Assembly: GCA_045837725.1 (NCBI GenBank)
Contig: JBEWZL010000048.1
Location: 62,001 to 126,000, forward strand
DNA length: 64,000 nucleotides
Origin: Vermamoeba vermiformis
Taxonomy: Eukaryota; Tubulinea; Echinamoebida
Direction: 5' to 3'
Each line of letters opens with the position of its first letter. Positions within the stretch are counted from its first letter, which is position 1. A program made the translations under genes and the position numbers. A model generated the notes under the pieces. The model saw only the letters and a program-made list of their open reading frames with translations. It made no database searches and had not been told where the DNA came from. Shown in pieces: positions 1-10,835 of the stretch.

Positions 1-728
1 TAAACGCTGCAAGTGTCGTGTCGGTCACGTGGGGCACACTATCGGAGGAGTTTCCGCCATTTGTGAGCGTGAGATAAGGCGTCACAGTGAAGTTGACAGG
101 TTGGTTGAGGATCGTGGTCCAACCGCCCGAAGACACAAATTCGTACGTGTCAATCGAGGATTGGGTTAGCACCACGAGTGTATTGTCGTTCATAAACTGA
201 ATAAACTGCGCAGTTGATGTTGCAAAACTAAAAAAAAATGAATTAAATGGATGCAGGATTTCCGAAGTATTTTAAATAATAAAATTAGGAATTATACTTA
301 CGAGGTAATATTTTCGAACGTTCCGGTTGGACTAAGCTGAAAAGTATCAATATAACCCTGGCTTAGAGCCCCGAACCAATTTCCGTTTGTGGTAATGTAG
401 CTAGGTTGTCTCGTCCAAGCCATTTGATAGGTTATTGTAGTATATGTACCTTGGCTATCTCTTTCAAATACAATTATGCGACCACCGCTATTGAGATCGT
501 AAACAAAAATATATTTGCCGCCTGCTGCGTTTAAAGAAGGGCAATCGGGAAAGTCAGGGAGACTACTGCCACTAGTAGCATAATCTAGCAATTGGACCGT
601 CTAAAAAATATCAGTTAATTGATTCAGTTCAGATGCGTTGGATCGGCGACACTTACTGGCACTCCGCCAATGCACAGGTGGACAAAAGCCAGTGCTAGTG
701 CAGCATATATAGCAATACGAGCCACCAT
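1..728 (-). CDS. Secreted FG-GAP-type beta-propeller protein, 3' end cut by window
   Basis: Exons 728-657, 600-302 and 227-1 join in phase. The start at 728 opens a 24-residue first exon that reads as a signal peptide (MVARIAIYAALALAFVHLC) and ends exactly at a GTAAGT donor. The rest aligns throughout with the next gene (1203-3128): shared landmarks are NAAGGKYIFV, GRIIVFERD, ITTNGNW, VNFTVTPYL and SDSVPHVTDTTLAAF. Intron positions and phases are the same. That paralogue carries an FG-GAP repeat, so this is the same family of secreted propeller-like surface proteins, lying tandem in the same orientation. The C-terminal half lies outside the window. Function is unknown; adhesion is the usual role of FG-GAP proteins but is not shown here. 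Confidence 0.8.
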
Positions 729-1202
729 CAGGCTTTGTGGTGGTTACCGCATCAATTTGACATATTTAAAGCAAATCTTTTAGCTTAATTTAGCTTTCAA
801 TTCACGCGATCTTTGCGGAGCGAATCTGAGCGTAGAAGAACATATTTTAGGTTCCAAATGCCGCGACTAAAAATGACATACCCTAAAATCGCCATTCCGA
901 CCGCAACGAACTAACATTGAGATGCAGATGGGATCAGATGTGCCAGTAAGCATCGAAAAAATTATTTGTATAAGACAAAAATTATCTTACTATCCGGCTT
1001 GGTTGGTTGGACAACTTTAACACGGCGTGCAAATTGTGTAACCATGAGATCGAAATTGTTAAACTCACCAGCATCAATTAAGTACTCTGAATAATAATAC
1101 GTTAATAATTATTAAATTATAATTTTTAATTTTTAATTTTGTACGTACGGCTACCATAGAAACCTGTCTGGAGGCGGATCTGTTTTCCCTTCGTTTCATT
1201 TC
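729..1202. other. Intergenic, no gene seen
   Basis: About 470 bp between the two tandem FG-GAP genes. It contains a low-complexity AT stretch near 1085-1140 made of repeated TTAATT/TTTTTAA words and no reading frame that can be tied to either neighbour. It should hold the promoter of the upstream-window gene and the 3' region of the next one. Confidence 0.6.
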
Positions 1203-3128
1203 TCAAAGCTGTGCGAGTGCGAGCAACGGAGTCTTAAAAAACACAAATAACCTGTTGTGGGAGCTCGATGAAATTATCAGAAACAATGCGCAATGAAAGA
1301 AACTTCTGCAGCTAGAAAAAAGTCCACAAACAACCATAAGCGACAGGATTACTGATCGATTCAAACGAGTGCCAGCACTAGTGACTTTGCCTGCATCGTT
1401 TGGAATCGGAACGTTAGTTTGGATCGGAGGAGTGTTGGTCGTCATCGGTGAAGTCGCTGGATTGGGTGATTGAACAGGTGAAGCTGGACTGGGCGGTTGA
1501 ACAGGCGAAGAGACAGGAAGACTATAGCTCGGTGCTGACTGCGAAGGCGAGCTGGAAGGAGATGGAAGAGGTGAGGCAATTGGACTGGAATTTGGCGACA
1601 CCTCGATTGGTGCACTAACAGGCGATTCTACCGGTGGATCGATGGGTGTCACTGGAGGATTGACGCACGTGATCGTTGAATTGCAGTACAACGTGTCAAA
1701 TTCACCGCGTGAAAAGCTGAATGTAAGTGTGCTGGTGTCTCCTTCGAATCGAATGTTCTTCAAATTGACTACCGTGCAGCTGTCCCCAACTGCATAGAGT
1801 TGATCATTTGAGACACTGAATATTTGACACGTGTCAGAAGTGACATTTTGACACTTTTGCTTGATTGGCAGGTAACAGGGAGGAATGAAGGCTTGGTACG
1901 CAATAGCAAGTGGGAAATCTGCCGTGGATGCTGTTTGCACAATGACCTCGGAATCAGTTTTCATAAGACTAAAGCCAAAATATACTCTATCACTTCTGCC
2001 AATGAATCGAGTAGTGAACCGCCAATCTCCACCAGCGTTTCGCTGCAGATAAATAACTGATCCAGCCCTAGCGTCATCAGGGGCACCAATTGCAATCAAG
2101 TTTCGATCAAGCAGAAGCATTGAATACCCAAAGTGACCATCTAACGTGGCTACTTCTGAATTTACGACGATTCTGGTTAAGTTCCATGAGCCGTTATTCT
2201 TTTGGTAGATCATAATTCTTCCAAAACTTGTTGAATTCTGCACGAAGGAGGTATCAGAAAGCACAACAGTGTCATCGCCGTTCCAAATAATTCTATTGGC
2301 GTGGTACTGCGTTGTGTCAACCGTGAGGCCATCAACGAGAGTCCACGACTTGTCGGCGTTGCGAGTGTACAATTCAACGACACTTCTGAGTGGATTGAAT
2401 GCCGCAAGTGTCGTGTCTGTCAAGTGAGGTACGCTGTCATTCGCTTTGCCTCCATTATTATACGAAAGATAAGGGTTTACAGTGAAGTTGACACTTTGGT
2501 GCTGAACATTCGTCCAATTGCCATCCACGTATTCGAGAGTATCAATCGAAGCTTGATCGATCAGCACGAGAGAATCATCGCCCATAACTTGCATGAATCG
2601 AGCAGACGAAGCAAACCTTAAGAAACAGATCCGATTAAAGTTCCGCTTCGGATCAAATCACAAAAAAATCTATTATTTAAAAAGCTAGCAATATACTTAC
2701 GAATTAATATTAACAAAGGAATTGTTGGAGGCAACCTGGAAGGTGTCAATGAAACCAGTTTCGTTGAGGGTACCAATCCAATTTCCGTTCGTGGTGATAA
2801 GAGCTGCCCACCGAGGCCATGGACTCTGCGCTAGTCGTGTTGCATACGTTCCTTGGTCGTCTCTAATAAACACAATAATGCGACCAGCAGGCTTTCCGAC
2901 AATATCTTGGACGACAATGTAAGTGCCTCCTGCTGCGTTGAAAGTCGGACCAGTAAACGTGGTGTGCATAAAATTGCCACTCGTAGCAAAAGATGTCAGT
3001 TGCACGGGCTGATTTAAAAAATGAGCGGATCAGGTTCGAAAGAAAATAATTCTCTCACTTACTTGACTTTCACCAGTGCAAAAGAAGGCTAGAATTAGGA
3101 CCAATATTAGGGGTAATAGACTATTCAT
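1203..3128 (-). CDS. Secreted FG-GAP beta-propeller protein with Pro/Ser stalk
   Basis: Exons 3128-3063, 3008-2701 and 2616-1203 join in phase; the last intron ends in AAG. Exon 1 encodes a signal peptide (MNSLLPLILVLILAFFC). The body has propeller-like strands, and the segment FGYSMLLLDRNLIAIGAPDD is a clear FG-GAP repeat. A Cys-rich module follows (six or more Cys between CYLPIKQKC and STITC). Next comes a Pro/Ser-rich stalk (SPLPSPSSSPSQSAP and similar), then a hydrophobic C-terminus (SVILSLMVVCGLF) consistent with a GPI or membrane anchor. The last 40 residues are uncertain, because a TTTTTTCTAG acceptor-like string lies inside them, so the true C-terminus may use another exon. It is the tandem paralogue of the gene at 1-728. 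Cell-surface location is inferred. Confidence 0.8.
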
Positions 3129-3341
3129 ACTTGTGGTGCTCGTTTCTGTTGTTTGGAAATAATGACAGCGATTCTCCTTCGCATTGTTTGCCAACATCTC
3201 TGCGGAGCTGTTCCGACCTTGCCGATGCAATGCTTGAACTTTAATCAAGCGCGTGGCTTATTTTATCATCTAAAGAATCTTTTCCGACCACCAAACAAAA
3301 GATGCAAGGGTCCAGATCCATTTAAAATTTTAAAATTTATG

Positions 3342-5195
3342 TCACCAAAGAGCCAATAGGATCACACTCAAAAACACCATAGGTGTCATCATCATAGAGC
3401 CAACAGAGACATGAGGTCGCGAAGAAGCATCTTCAGCGGGTACCGTCACATCGATTGGTGTCTCATCCGCAATGGGTGTCTCATCCATTGGGGGATCGAT
3501 AATTGGCGTTGGATCAGTAGGAGCGCTAATGGGCGTGTTGTCCGGGACAGGTGCCTCTTGCGGAGTGTTCGAGGGTGTCGGCACGGGCTGAGGTGGTGCT
3601 TGCGGGGTCACTGGAGGATCAACAGGAGGTGAGACTGGCACAGGGATTGGTACTGGGACAGGGGGCGGGGAGATCGGTACGGGGACAGGAGGCGGGGAGA
3701 TCGGTACGGGGACAGGAGGCGGGGAGACCGGCACAGGAACGGGCACCGGGATTGGTGGAGGAGGTGCGGTCAAAGGCACTTGTGCCACAGGTCCTTGTTG
3801 GCCAACAGGAATGCCAATGTCGGGATTGTTGTTACCATTAGTTCCGACCCATTGACCATTGCACAGTGGATATGAGATGGGTTGATAAGCTACATCAGGT
3901 ATCTGTGCGACAGCACCGTACATTTGTGCCATGTAGTAGTACGCTGCACGCGGGGCTAATTTGTCTTTTCTCGTTTGCCATTGATTCATTGCACCACAAT
4001 CGACATTGACAGCGAGCAGTCCAAACGCTTCTTCATCAGCATAGGTGCCTGGAAATGCATAGTTGCGTGCATCATCTCTGTCTTGCACTCCCCAATTGCC
4101 AATCTTCCACCACTCATCGACCCAACTGAATGCGTAGCCACCAGAACAGATGGTGTTGTGTGCCACGATGTCGTCCCAGTGCACTCTGAGGTACCTGCCT
4201 TGGTCGTTAGAGTTGTCGGGCATCATCACAAAGTTGCCATTTTGACGCGTGCTTGACGGACAGCCGAACTCAGTGATCAAAAGTGCTTGAGTCGAGAGTG
4301 AAGCAAATGTCGTGAAAAGTTGATCGAAGCCTGTATCAACTCTGCCACGATAACAATTGATGCCCCAAGAATCCAAATTTGTAAGAGGAGTGCACTGCAA
4401 AGCGGCGCGAACAGAACCAAAGGCATCGTCAACAATGGTGGTCGATGTCAATTTTGACGGGGCAGTCACTTTGACACGTGCTGCAATGCTGTCAATCCAT
4501 TCCCAGAATTTGCAATTGGATCGCGTGACCATATTGTTCTGTTCGTTGCCAATGATGAATCCCATCACTGCTGGATGAGTGCCGTATCGTTCGGCGAGGG
4601 CCACCACAATGTTGCTCAAAATTTCACGCGTCAAGGCATTGGCTTGCTCTTTAGTATCGTCAATTTGATACCACTTGCCGTCTGAAGTCTGAAAAGTGTA
4701 GCTACTTGGCGCGGTAGGGTAATTGTCGTACGGACCAAGGTACGCAAACGGCGTGCTGATGGCGTAAGTGATCAACACGTAGATCGGATTTACACCGTTA
4801 TTCCACAACTTGTCAAAGAATGTAATATGGTCCCTATTGATATACAATATGTGAGTACTAATGCTTGGATGATATTTAAGGAGCACTTACAAAGCGACAT
4901 CAGAGTTCGGATAATTGAGTTGAATGTTGTAGATCCGAATCGAGTTGACACCTGCTGCACGCATCAATGGCAGATCTCGATCGTGCAAGTGCGACCAATC
5001 AGCGTGAAACAAGTCACCCCATTGTGTTTGTTCGTTCACTCCACCTCCTGGTGGCAAAGGTGCGTAGTTCACTCCTTGAACTGTGAATACTGCACCGTCT
5101 TTGAGTATTTGTCGATTGTTGACACTCCATGTCGTGGTCTGAGCATATATAAGAGGTATTAGCAGAGCTAATAAAATAAAGCCGGATCCACGCAT
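3342..5195 (-). CDS. Secreted clan GH-A glycosidase/transglycosidase with Pro-rich stalk (copy 1)
   Basis: Exons 5195-4891 and 4833-3342 give about 598 residues. A signal peptide ends near IYAQ. The catalytic region has the clan GH-A pattern: acid/base Glu in GNEQNN (about residue 199) and nucleophile Glu in LLITEFGCP (about residue 290), with NGVNYAPLPPGGG near the N-terminus. This resembles GH5/GH72-type beta-glucan-acting enzymes; the exact family is not certain. A Pro-rich stalk of repeated PVPISPPPVPV units leads to a hydrophobic tail (MTPMVFLSVILLALW) typical of GPI attachment. A likely role is remodelling of wall or extracellular beta-glucan, or digestion of prey wall. Its paralogue lies inverted at 10836-12560, with tracts of near-identity that include the intron. 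Confidence 0.8.
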
Positions 5196-5695
5196 TGTAG
5201 TAAGTTGTGGATCTTAGTTCAAAATTTGAAGTTATTGAATTACAACTTGTCGACAAAAAGTTTTTATATGGCAAGTAAATGGTTGGATATTGTTGTACGA
5301 GTCATGACGAATGCACCTTTCGGAAATTTCGCGGAACAAACCAATCCTTACCTGGTAGAACCGAAAATTTACGCGTCGAAGGGGAAAAGTCAACTCGTTG
5401 CGGCTATGCACTCTTTTTCGCGCATAATTTGCGGTAATTCTACCGTAACAATAGCCGTAATTCTCATTCGGATCATGCAGTACGTTTTGAAGACAAAAAA
5501 ACGAACCTAAAATGACTTTCCGATTGATATCAAAGCTATTTGAATTATTGGCATTTTTACGGTACCTTTTTCCACCGAATTTCAATTGCTGTCGCCAGGT
5601 CGGCCAGATCCTCATTTAGCCTTCTGTCGTAAAAGAAGGTCACTCATTGCCTTTTTAGATTTCATAATAAGGTAAATATATTACCCTTTATTATT
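5196..5695. other. Intergenic, no gene seen
   Basis: About 500 bp between the start of the GH-A gene and the end of the GUCD1-like gene, both minus strand. Open frames here have no start, splice context or recognisable motif. It should contain the GH-A promoter; nothing specific was identified. Confidence 0.55.
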
Positions 5696-6786
5696 CTAAT
5701 GATGGGTATGCGCTACATTATCAAAGATGAAAAGGAGATCTTCATCCGTTTCTGTAGCCATTCGTGCCTTTTCGAAACTTTCAATTGAAGCCGAGCATTG
5801 CGCTATGAAATAAATATTTAGTTATATTAATAATTACTTTATAAGCCAAATTTGTAATTATTTTAAAACAGTGGCGGATCGTGGTTTAAATGAACTTACG
5901 CTGAGCAGAGCTTGGGTCCTTGTATAGAATCTTATTATTATGCTCATCGATGCCCTCAATGAGAATATAATGCCCTTCAAATTCGCCCTTTGCATTCTCA
6001 GTGTGAGCACAGAACTTGTCGATAAACCGGTCTGTCAGAGATTGACAATGATGACATGACATCAGCGCTGAATCGATTAATGCTATAATTATTCCGCCTT
6101 TGCTAATATGTTCTTTAATATGATCGAGTGATTGGCTCCTAAAATTGAAGATTAGACGTAAAGATTCGGGATGACGATCCGAAGCTCTGAAAATTCGCTT
6201 ACTTCTGTACTATAGTGATATTATTGCTTGATGCCTTGCTAAATAATTCATTTACACGCTTTTCATCGTCTTCAAACTCTTTTTTGTAAAAGTCCTAAAG
6301 CATAAGTTTTCGTTCAGTGAAAATTCTGGATGCGTACAAAGCCGACTTACATTGTATGCGTATTCTGCCTTTGCGCCGATGGTGATCGTGTAATATACAA
6401 ATGGTATTTCATATTTCTTAAGCAAGTAAGCCAGATCTATCGTCCAAATTGATTGATGTTTTATTTCATTTTGGATCAGCTCTGCCAGCGATGAATTTGG
6501 CTTATTAAAGGCTCTAAAATTATCATTAGATACTTTACACTGTTTTATATAGTGAATCATTTGAATAAATTACTGCTGATTTTTCATTAATTTAAGAAAA
6601 TATTTTCAATCAAGATCTAATCTTTAAGATATTTGACCGAAAAATTATGCGATTATTTTAAATGTCTTACTTTAATACCATCGAGGTGCACGCTAAGCCA
6701 CAATCCCATTCGTTGTTTTGCTGCACAAAGGGGATGTTGAATTTATTGTGTTGCACTTCCTTTGGGTGACTACTGAGGCAATCCAT
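5696..6786 (-). CDS. GUCD1-like protein (C39-like papain fold)
   Basis: Five exons (6786-6671, 6513-6351, 6294-6203, 6138-5900, 5802-5696) join in perfect phase to 238 residues, the usual size of this family. Landmarks match guanylyl cyclase domain-containing protein 1: WDCGLACTSMVL (Cys near residue 29), SIWTIDLAYLLKKY, VYYTITIG, DFYKKEFEDDEKRVNELF, GHYILIEGID (a His in the catalytic-like position) and the C-terminal TDEDLLFIFDN. The fold is C39 peptidase-like with a Cys/His pair. Despite its name, no cyclase activity is established from sequence, and the biochemical role is uncertain. No signal peptide, so cytosolic. The start at 6786 is the only ATG that reaches the DCGLAC exon in frame. 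Confidence 0.88.
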
Positions 6787-6978
6787 TTACTATTTTTTGG
6801 TGATAAAAATACTTGCACGGAACTGGTGTATGTTGCAGTAGGTTTCAAAATGATAAACTACGAACCCACACCGGGGGAAAATTTTCTTTTTAAGGGGCAC
6901 GTGATGAAATGAGCTTTTGCATTGCGAAATAACGTGTGTTGTACCTCAGATAAGCAGCTGTTAGAGGCACAACTAATA

Positions 6979-8497
6979 ATGGCGACCTCTGAACTTAATG
7001 TAACGAGTGAAACGCACCCGAAAAAAAGGATAGCCCGATCTCATGCTAGCAACGAGCCCGAAACTAAGAAAATTCAATAATCTATTTAATAAAATGTGGC
7101 AGACAACTTGAATTAATTGCGCAGATTTTTGACGGACAAGCTTCCGTCAGCGAGAAGAAAAATCACCAAAAATACGTTTGTTCCAATTAACATCGTCAGT
7201 GACGAGTACCAGACACATTAACTCATGGAGTACGTACAGAATATTTTAAACTAATTGTGGCGCTTACCATTTGATTTTTACCAGTCGAAAGCGCAAGCCG
7301 GCAGACATAGAAGAAGCTAAAACAGATACAAAAAGAGTCAAATACTCACACGATATTTATGTAAGGCAAATTACGCATTAATATTAGTAACGGTTTGACA
7401 TCCGCATCTGATACTTTTTCTAGAAGGTGTCAATAGCAGATATTCCAAATGAAGTTCTTTCAATCATTCTTGGATATATTAGAAAAGCTAAATATCGAAA
7501 AGAACTGCGATTAGTCAACAGTAAATGGTGCAAACTTGTCACATCCTACTACTTCCGGATTTGCCGCCGTACTTTAACCAAAGAACAAGGCGCCGAGTTA
7601 ATTCAATTATTCGGGCGATACGAACGACCTATTTGACTATCTTTCCCCGTATTAGAGGCTTTGCTTCCTTCTTTTTGGCAATTGACGAATCTGGTCGCCC
7701 TGGATATTCCTTACATGAACCTCACTGACATTAGATACACTTGTCTCACGAATCTTACGTACCTTTCCATTAACAATGTCAAGGACACCGAGACTAGTAT
7801 GGAAATAATACGACATTTCACTAAGTTGAAGAGCCTTCGTGCCACTGTACTTTTAGACAACAATCTTCGATTGCCTAATTTGGTATCACTCGAATATCAG
7901 CATATCCGCAATCTAGTCCATACGCCTGACATACAATGGCCATCACTTACGCATTTAAACGCACCATGGCTTGGCATGATTAGTCCAAAGCAAGCGTTCA
8001 ACGTGAAACACTTGACCGTGCTCAGCGAGCACAACAGATCTGAGAGAACGCAGAAATGCTTTACTGGCTTGCAGACACTAGTCTCTCGTAATATAATGTT
8101 CGATGACTTGCCTATGTCATTGACCAGATTAGAATTCACTTACAAAACTACAGCGGATCAGACAGCCATGATTGAACGATTGACCAATTTGAAAGTGCTA
8201 TTAATAGATGAAAGCACTTCCCATTTTAATATTAGCGCAATGACCAACTTAGAGAGCTTTCGACTTATACGTCCAGGCGATTATACCCAGGCATTAAGAA
8301 ACCATCGATTTTTGGAACAGATCTGGCCCAACAAATTGACAAGATTGGAGTACATTATAGAGAGTAGGAAACACATGAATATGATCAGCAGATTAACAGC
8401 ATTGCGGCACTTGACACTCCACTGCGTTTTTGCCACATTAATCGACCACGCAGTCCTTGGCACTTTAACGCGATTAACTCGCATAGAATGGCCATAA
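6979..8497 (+). pseudogene. F-box/LRR gene with an in-frame TGA
   Basis: The exon after the TAG acceptor at 7425 encodes an F-box (IADIPNEVLSIILGYIRKAK) and continues in the same frame to 8497 through about seven LRR-like units (LTNLTYLSI, LTNLKVLLI, LTALRHLTL). At 7634-7636 the frame is broken by one TGA. The paralogue at 32750-34676 reads YNKPIGLYF where this gene reads YERPI-stop-LSF, so the TGA sits where a Gly (GGA) is expected, one substitution away. Likely upstream exons are 6979 onward (MATSELNV...) and about 7285-7361 (RKRKPADIEEAKTD), but their joins are unresolved. If expressed it would be an SCF substrate receptor. Options are a young pseudogene, read-through or an assembly error. 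Confidence 0.6.
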
Positions 8498-8692
8498 TAG
8501 TTCTAATTTTTTTATGGCTATTTATAGTAACAAAAAGTCGCGTGGAGAATCAACCAAATGACACGTGTCATTCGTTCGGGAGAAGAAAATTGGTTATAAT
8601 TTTATCCAGAACTCCGTTCTTAATTTAAACAGTCATTTCGCCGTTACATAAACTTGACGAGAAGTGATATTACTGCTAGTATTACGTGACGT

Positions 8693-10323
8693 ATGGAACC
8701 AGCGAGCAATTCAACGGCAGATCCGTTTTTTTGTACAACGAATGAAGATTGTTTTTACCACGGCATATGTACAGACTCAAAATGCATTTGTTATACATTG
8801 TGGACAGGTACGTCATATTATTATAACGAAAATCAATAGCAACTTACGCTCGCTAACATCGATAAAGATGTAAAATTAATTGTTGTACATAAAAAGAATT
8901 TCTGTCGAATCGTTACAAAAAATTATAATTCAAACTTGAATAATGCATATAAATACTAATAGTAATTATCAAGAATAGCGCCTAATTATGCAATGAATTT
9001 CCTAACTAAATTGTTTGTCATTGCAGGATCTCAATGTGAAACGAACAAGGTCGATTCAAGTGATACTATGTTCATATTCTTTTGGATACAAAATGCGATC
9101 GGAGCAGCTTTATTCTTAGGCATAGCAATCGCTGCACTCGTCCAGATGAAATTTCTTGCGGAACAGAAAAGAAAAATTAACCGCAATAACTTTGTAAGCC
9201 TTCCTCCTGATTATCAATCCGCATAATACAATAGTATACCTTCCATATAGCTCACTCTCGTGTATGCAGGCAAACTGGCTACTTTTCATTCTGATTGCAT
9301 TCATCGGATTCGGTACGTTATCAAGATCCAAAAAATGTGGTCAACTAACGCCATAATTATAGAACGAGTGTTATATTTGATGCTCGATCCATATAGATAC
9401 AGAGGAATCATAGGTGCAGGTAATAAAGAAGTAATTTCAGTCGGATGAGATCACTAACGAATAATTTTTAGTTGCCGAAGCGATTCTATTTGGCCTTGCT
9501 ACGTGGGGCTTCGTTTGTATATATCTAATTATTATAGTTATATGGTATGTAATCGAAACAAATGCGATTGACGGACGATCATATTAACTTTCTTATTACA
9601 GGATTAAAATGTACACAACCGCGAAGAACGCCGAACAATTCATCACTAAATTAATCAAATACATATTCATGTTGATGGCTTTCGTACTCTGCGTCCAAAT
9701 AACTTACGACGTCATTCGCGCGATCTACGCCGCTGGCCAAGCAAGAACGATCGCTTTAAGTACGTCGAAAACCCTTATTTATGTAGCATAGTATTAATTT
9801 GATCTATTATAGTCGTTTACTTCACTTTTGCAGTCGCTGCAAGCGTTGCAGCAGCAATAATTTTCTTAGTGTACGGCAGATTGCTTTACAGAAGGCTGAA
9901 GAAGTTCAGAGAGCACGATCCAACGCGCCAATCTAAGATCGATAAGGTAAACTACATATATACAAAGTCTCGCTTGTCCAGTCCGCAACCATAACGAGAT
10001 CTACAAGAATGGCAACCGGATCTCGAATACTGTCTAACACTTTGCTTTAGGTCATGAAGTTTACGACTGCAGCTAGTATAGTAGTCATATCATATAGCTT
10101 CGCTCTCGGATCACTCATCGTGGTTACCTTGATCTACGGTGAAGCCGTAAATGTGTTTTTGATCTCGCATTTCCTGCAACGATTGGCTGAAGTCGGTGGC
10201 TGCCTTGCTATACTCATCACGCATCATATCAACATCAATAAGCATCGTGTTCAAATCACAACAGCAAACAGCGCCAATATGGCCGGAAGCGCTGGATCTA
10301 AAACGCAAGACCCAGAGAAGTAA
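8693..10323 (+). CDS. Seven-TM protein with N-terminal EGF-like domain, THH1/TOM1-like
   Basis: Eight exons (8693-8807, 9027-9193, 9270-9312, 9363-9419, 9472-9544, 9602-9759, 9834-9946, 10051-10323) join in phase to 332 residues. The N-terminus holds one EGF-like module with six Cys (CTTNEDCFYHGICTDSKCIC, then TGSQCE). Seven hydrophobic segments follow. Between TM5 and TM6 the loop YGRLLYRRLKKF...KIDKVMKF resembles the THH1/TOM1/TOM3 family, which is related to GPCR-like 7TM proteins. There is no cleavable signal peptide, so TM1 probably serves as signal-anchor. The C-terminal tail is short and polar. A relative without the EGF module lies at 12719-14833. A surface receptor role is inferred, and the ligand is unknown. 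Confidence 0.75.
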
Positions 10324-10835
10324 CAAAAACGACCGTCGGTATTATATACTCCTATAATACGCACGCAAGGTAAATTGTATTATAAAATTACGTCTTTACA
10401 ATCTTCGATAAGAAATTCAGATCAAATTCATTCAATTTTCGTTCAGTGAAGTGGCCTCGACTTCGTTGACCATTCGTTGGTTCAATATGCGTTGTAATTG
10501 TTATGATATTACGACAACATTGATAACTAATGCGGCTTTAAGTCAAATTGAATAATTATTCGTACTTCGTATCGGCAGATTTGCCGCGTTGTGTACCAAA
10601 GTAGCCAATATGCGACTTTTCACGTAATTAACAGCTATTTGACAGCAATTGAGTAATTGCAAGCTCAGGATTGCGATCTTTAATTATTTTCCTCGAAATT
10701 TCCGGATGTTGTCTGCCCTTGGACAGCGAATCGGCAATCGAAGTATAAATTGGCGTAAATTAGTAAAAACATTTAAATTACAATTTTACTAAGCGACAAT
10801 CAGAACCACAACTCGACGCATCCAGAAAAAAATTA
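10324..10835. other. Intergenic, no gene seen
   Basis: About 510 bp separating the 7TM gene from the second GH-A gene, both plus strand. No supportable frame. It should hold the terminator of the former and the promoter of the latter. Confidence 0.55.

Noticed and set aside
1085-1140. AT-rich inverted words considered as a replication origin or element end
   Set aside because: Plain low complexity with no terminal repeats or consensus to support either.
3411-3841. Plus-strand frames rich in Arg/Gly opposite the Pro-rich stalk of the GH-A gene
   Set aside because: They are antisense to PVPISPPP repeats; the repeat composition alone keeps the frames open.
5232-5615. 127-codon minus-strand frame upstream of the GH-A gene
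   Set aside because: No leader, motif or splice context and no similarity to neighbours; probably chance in a spacer.
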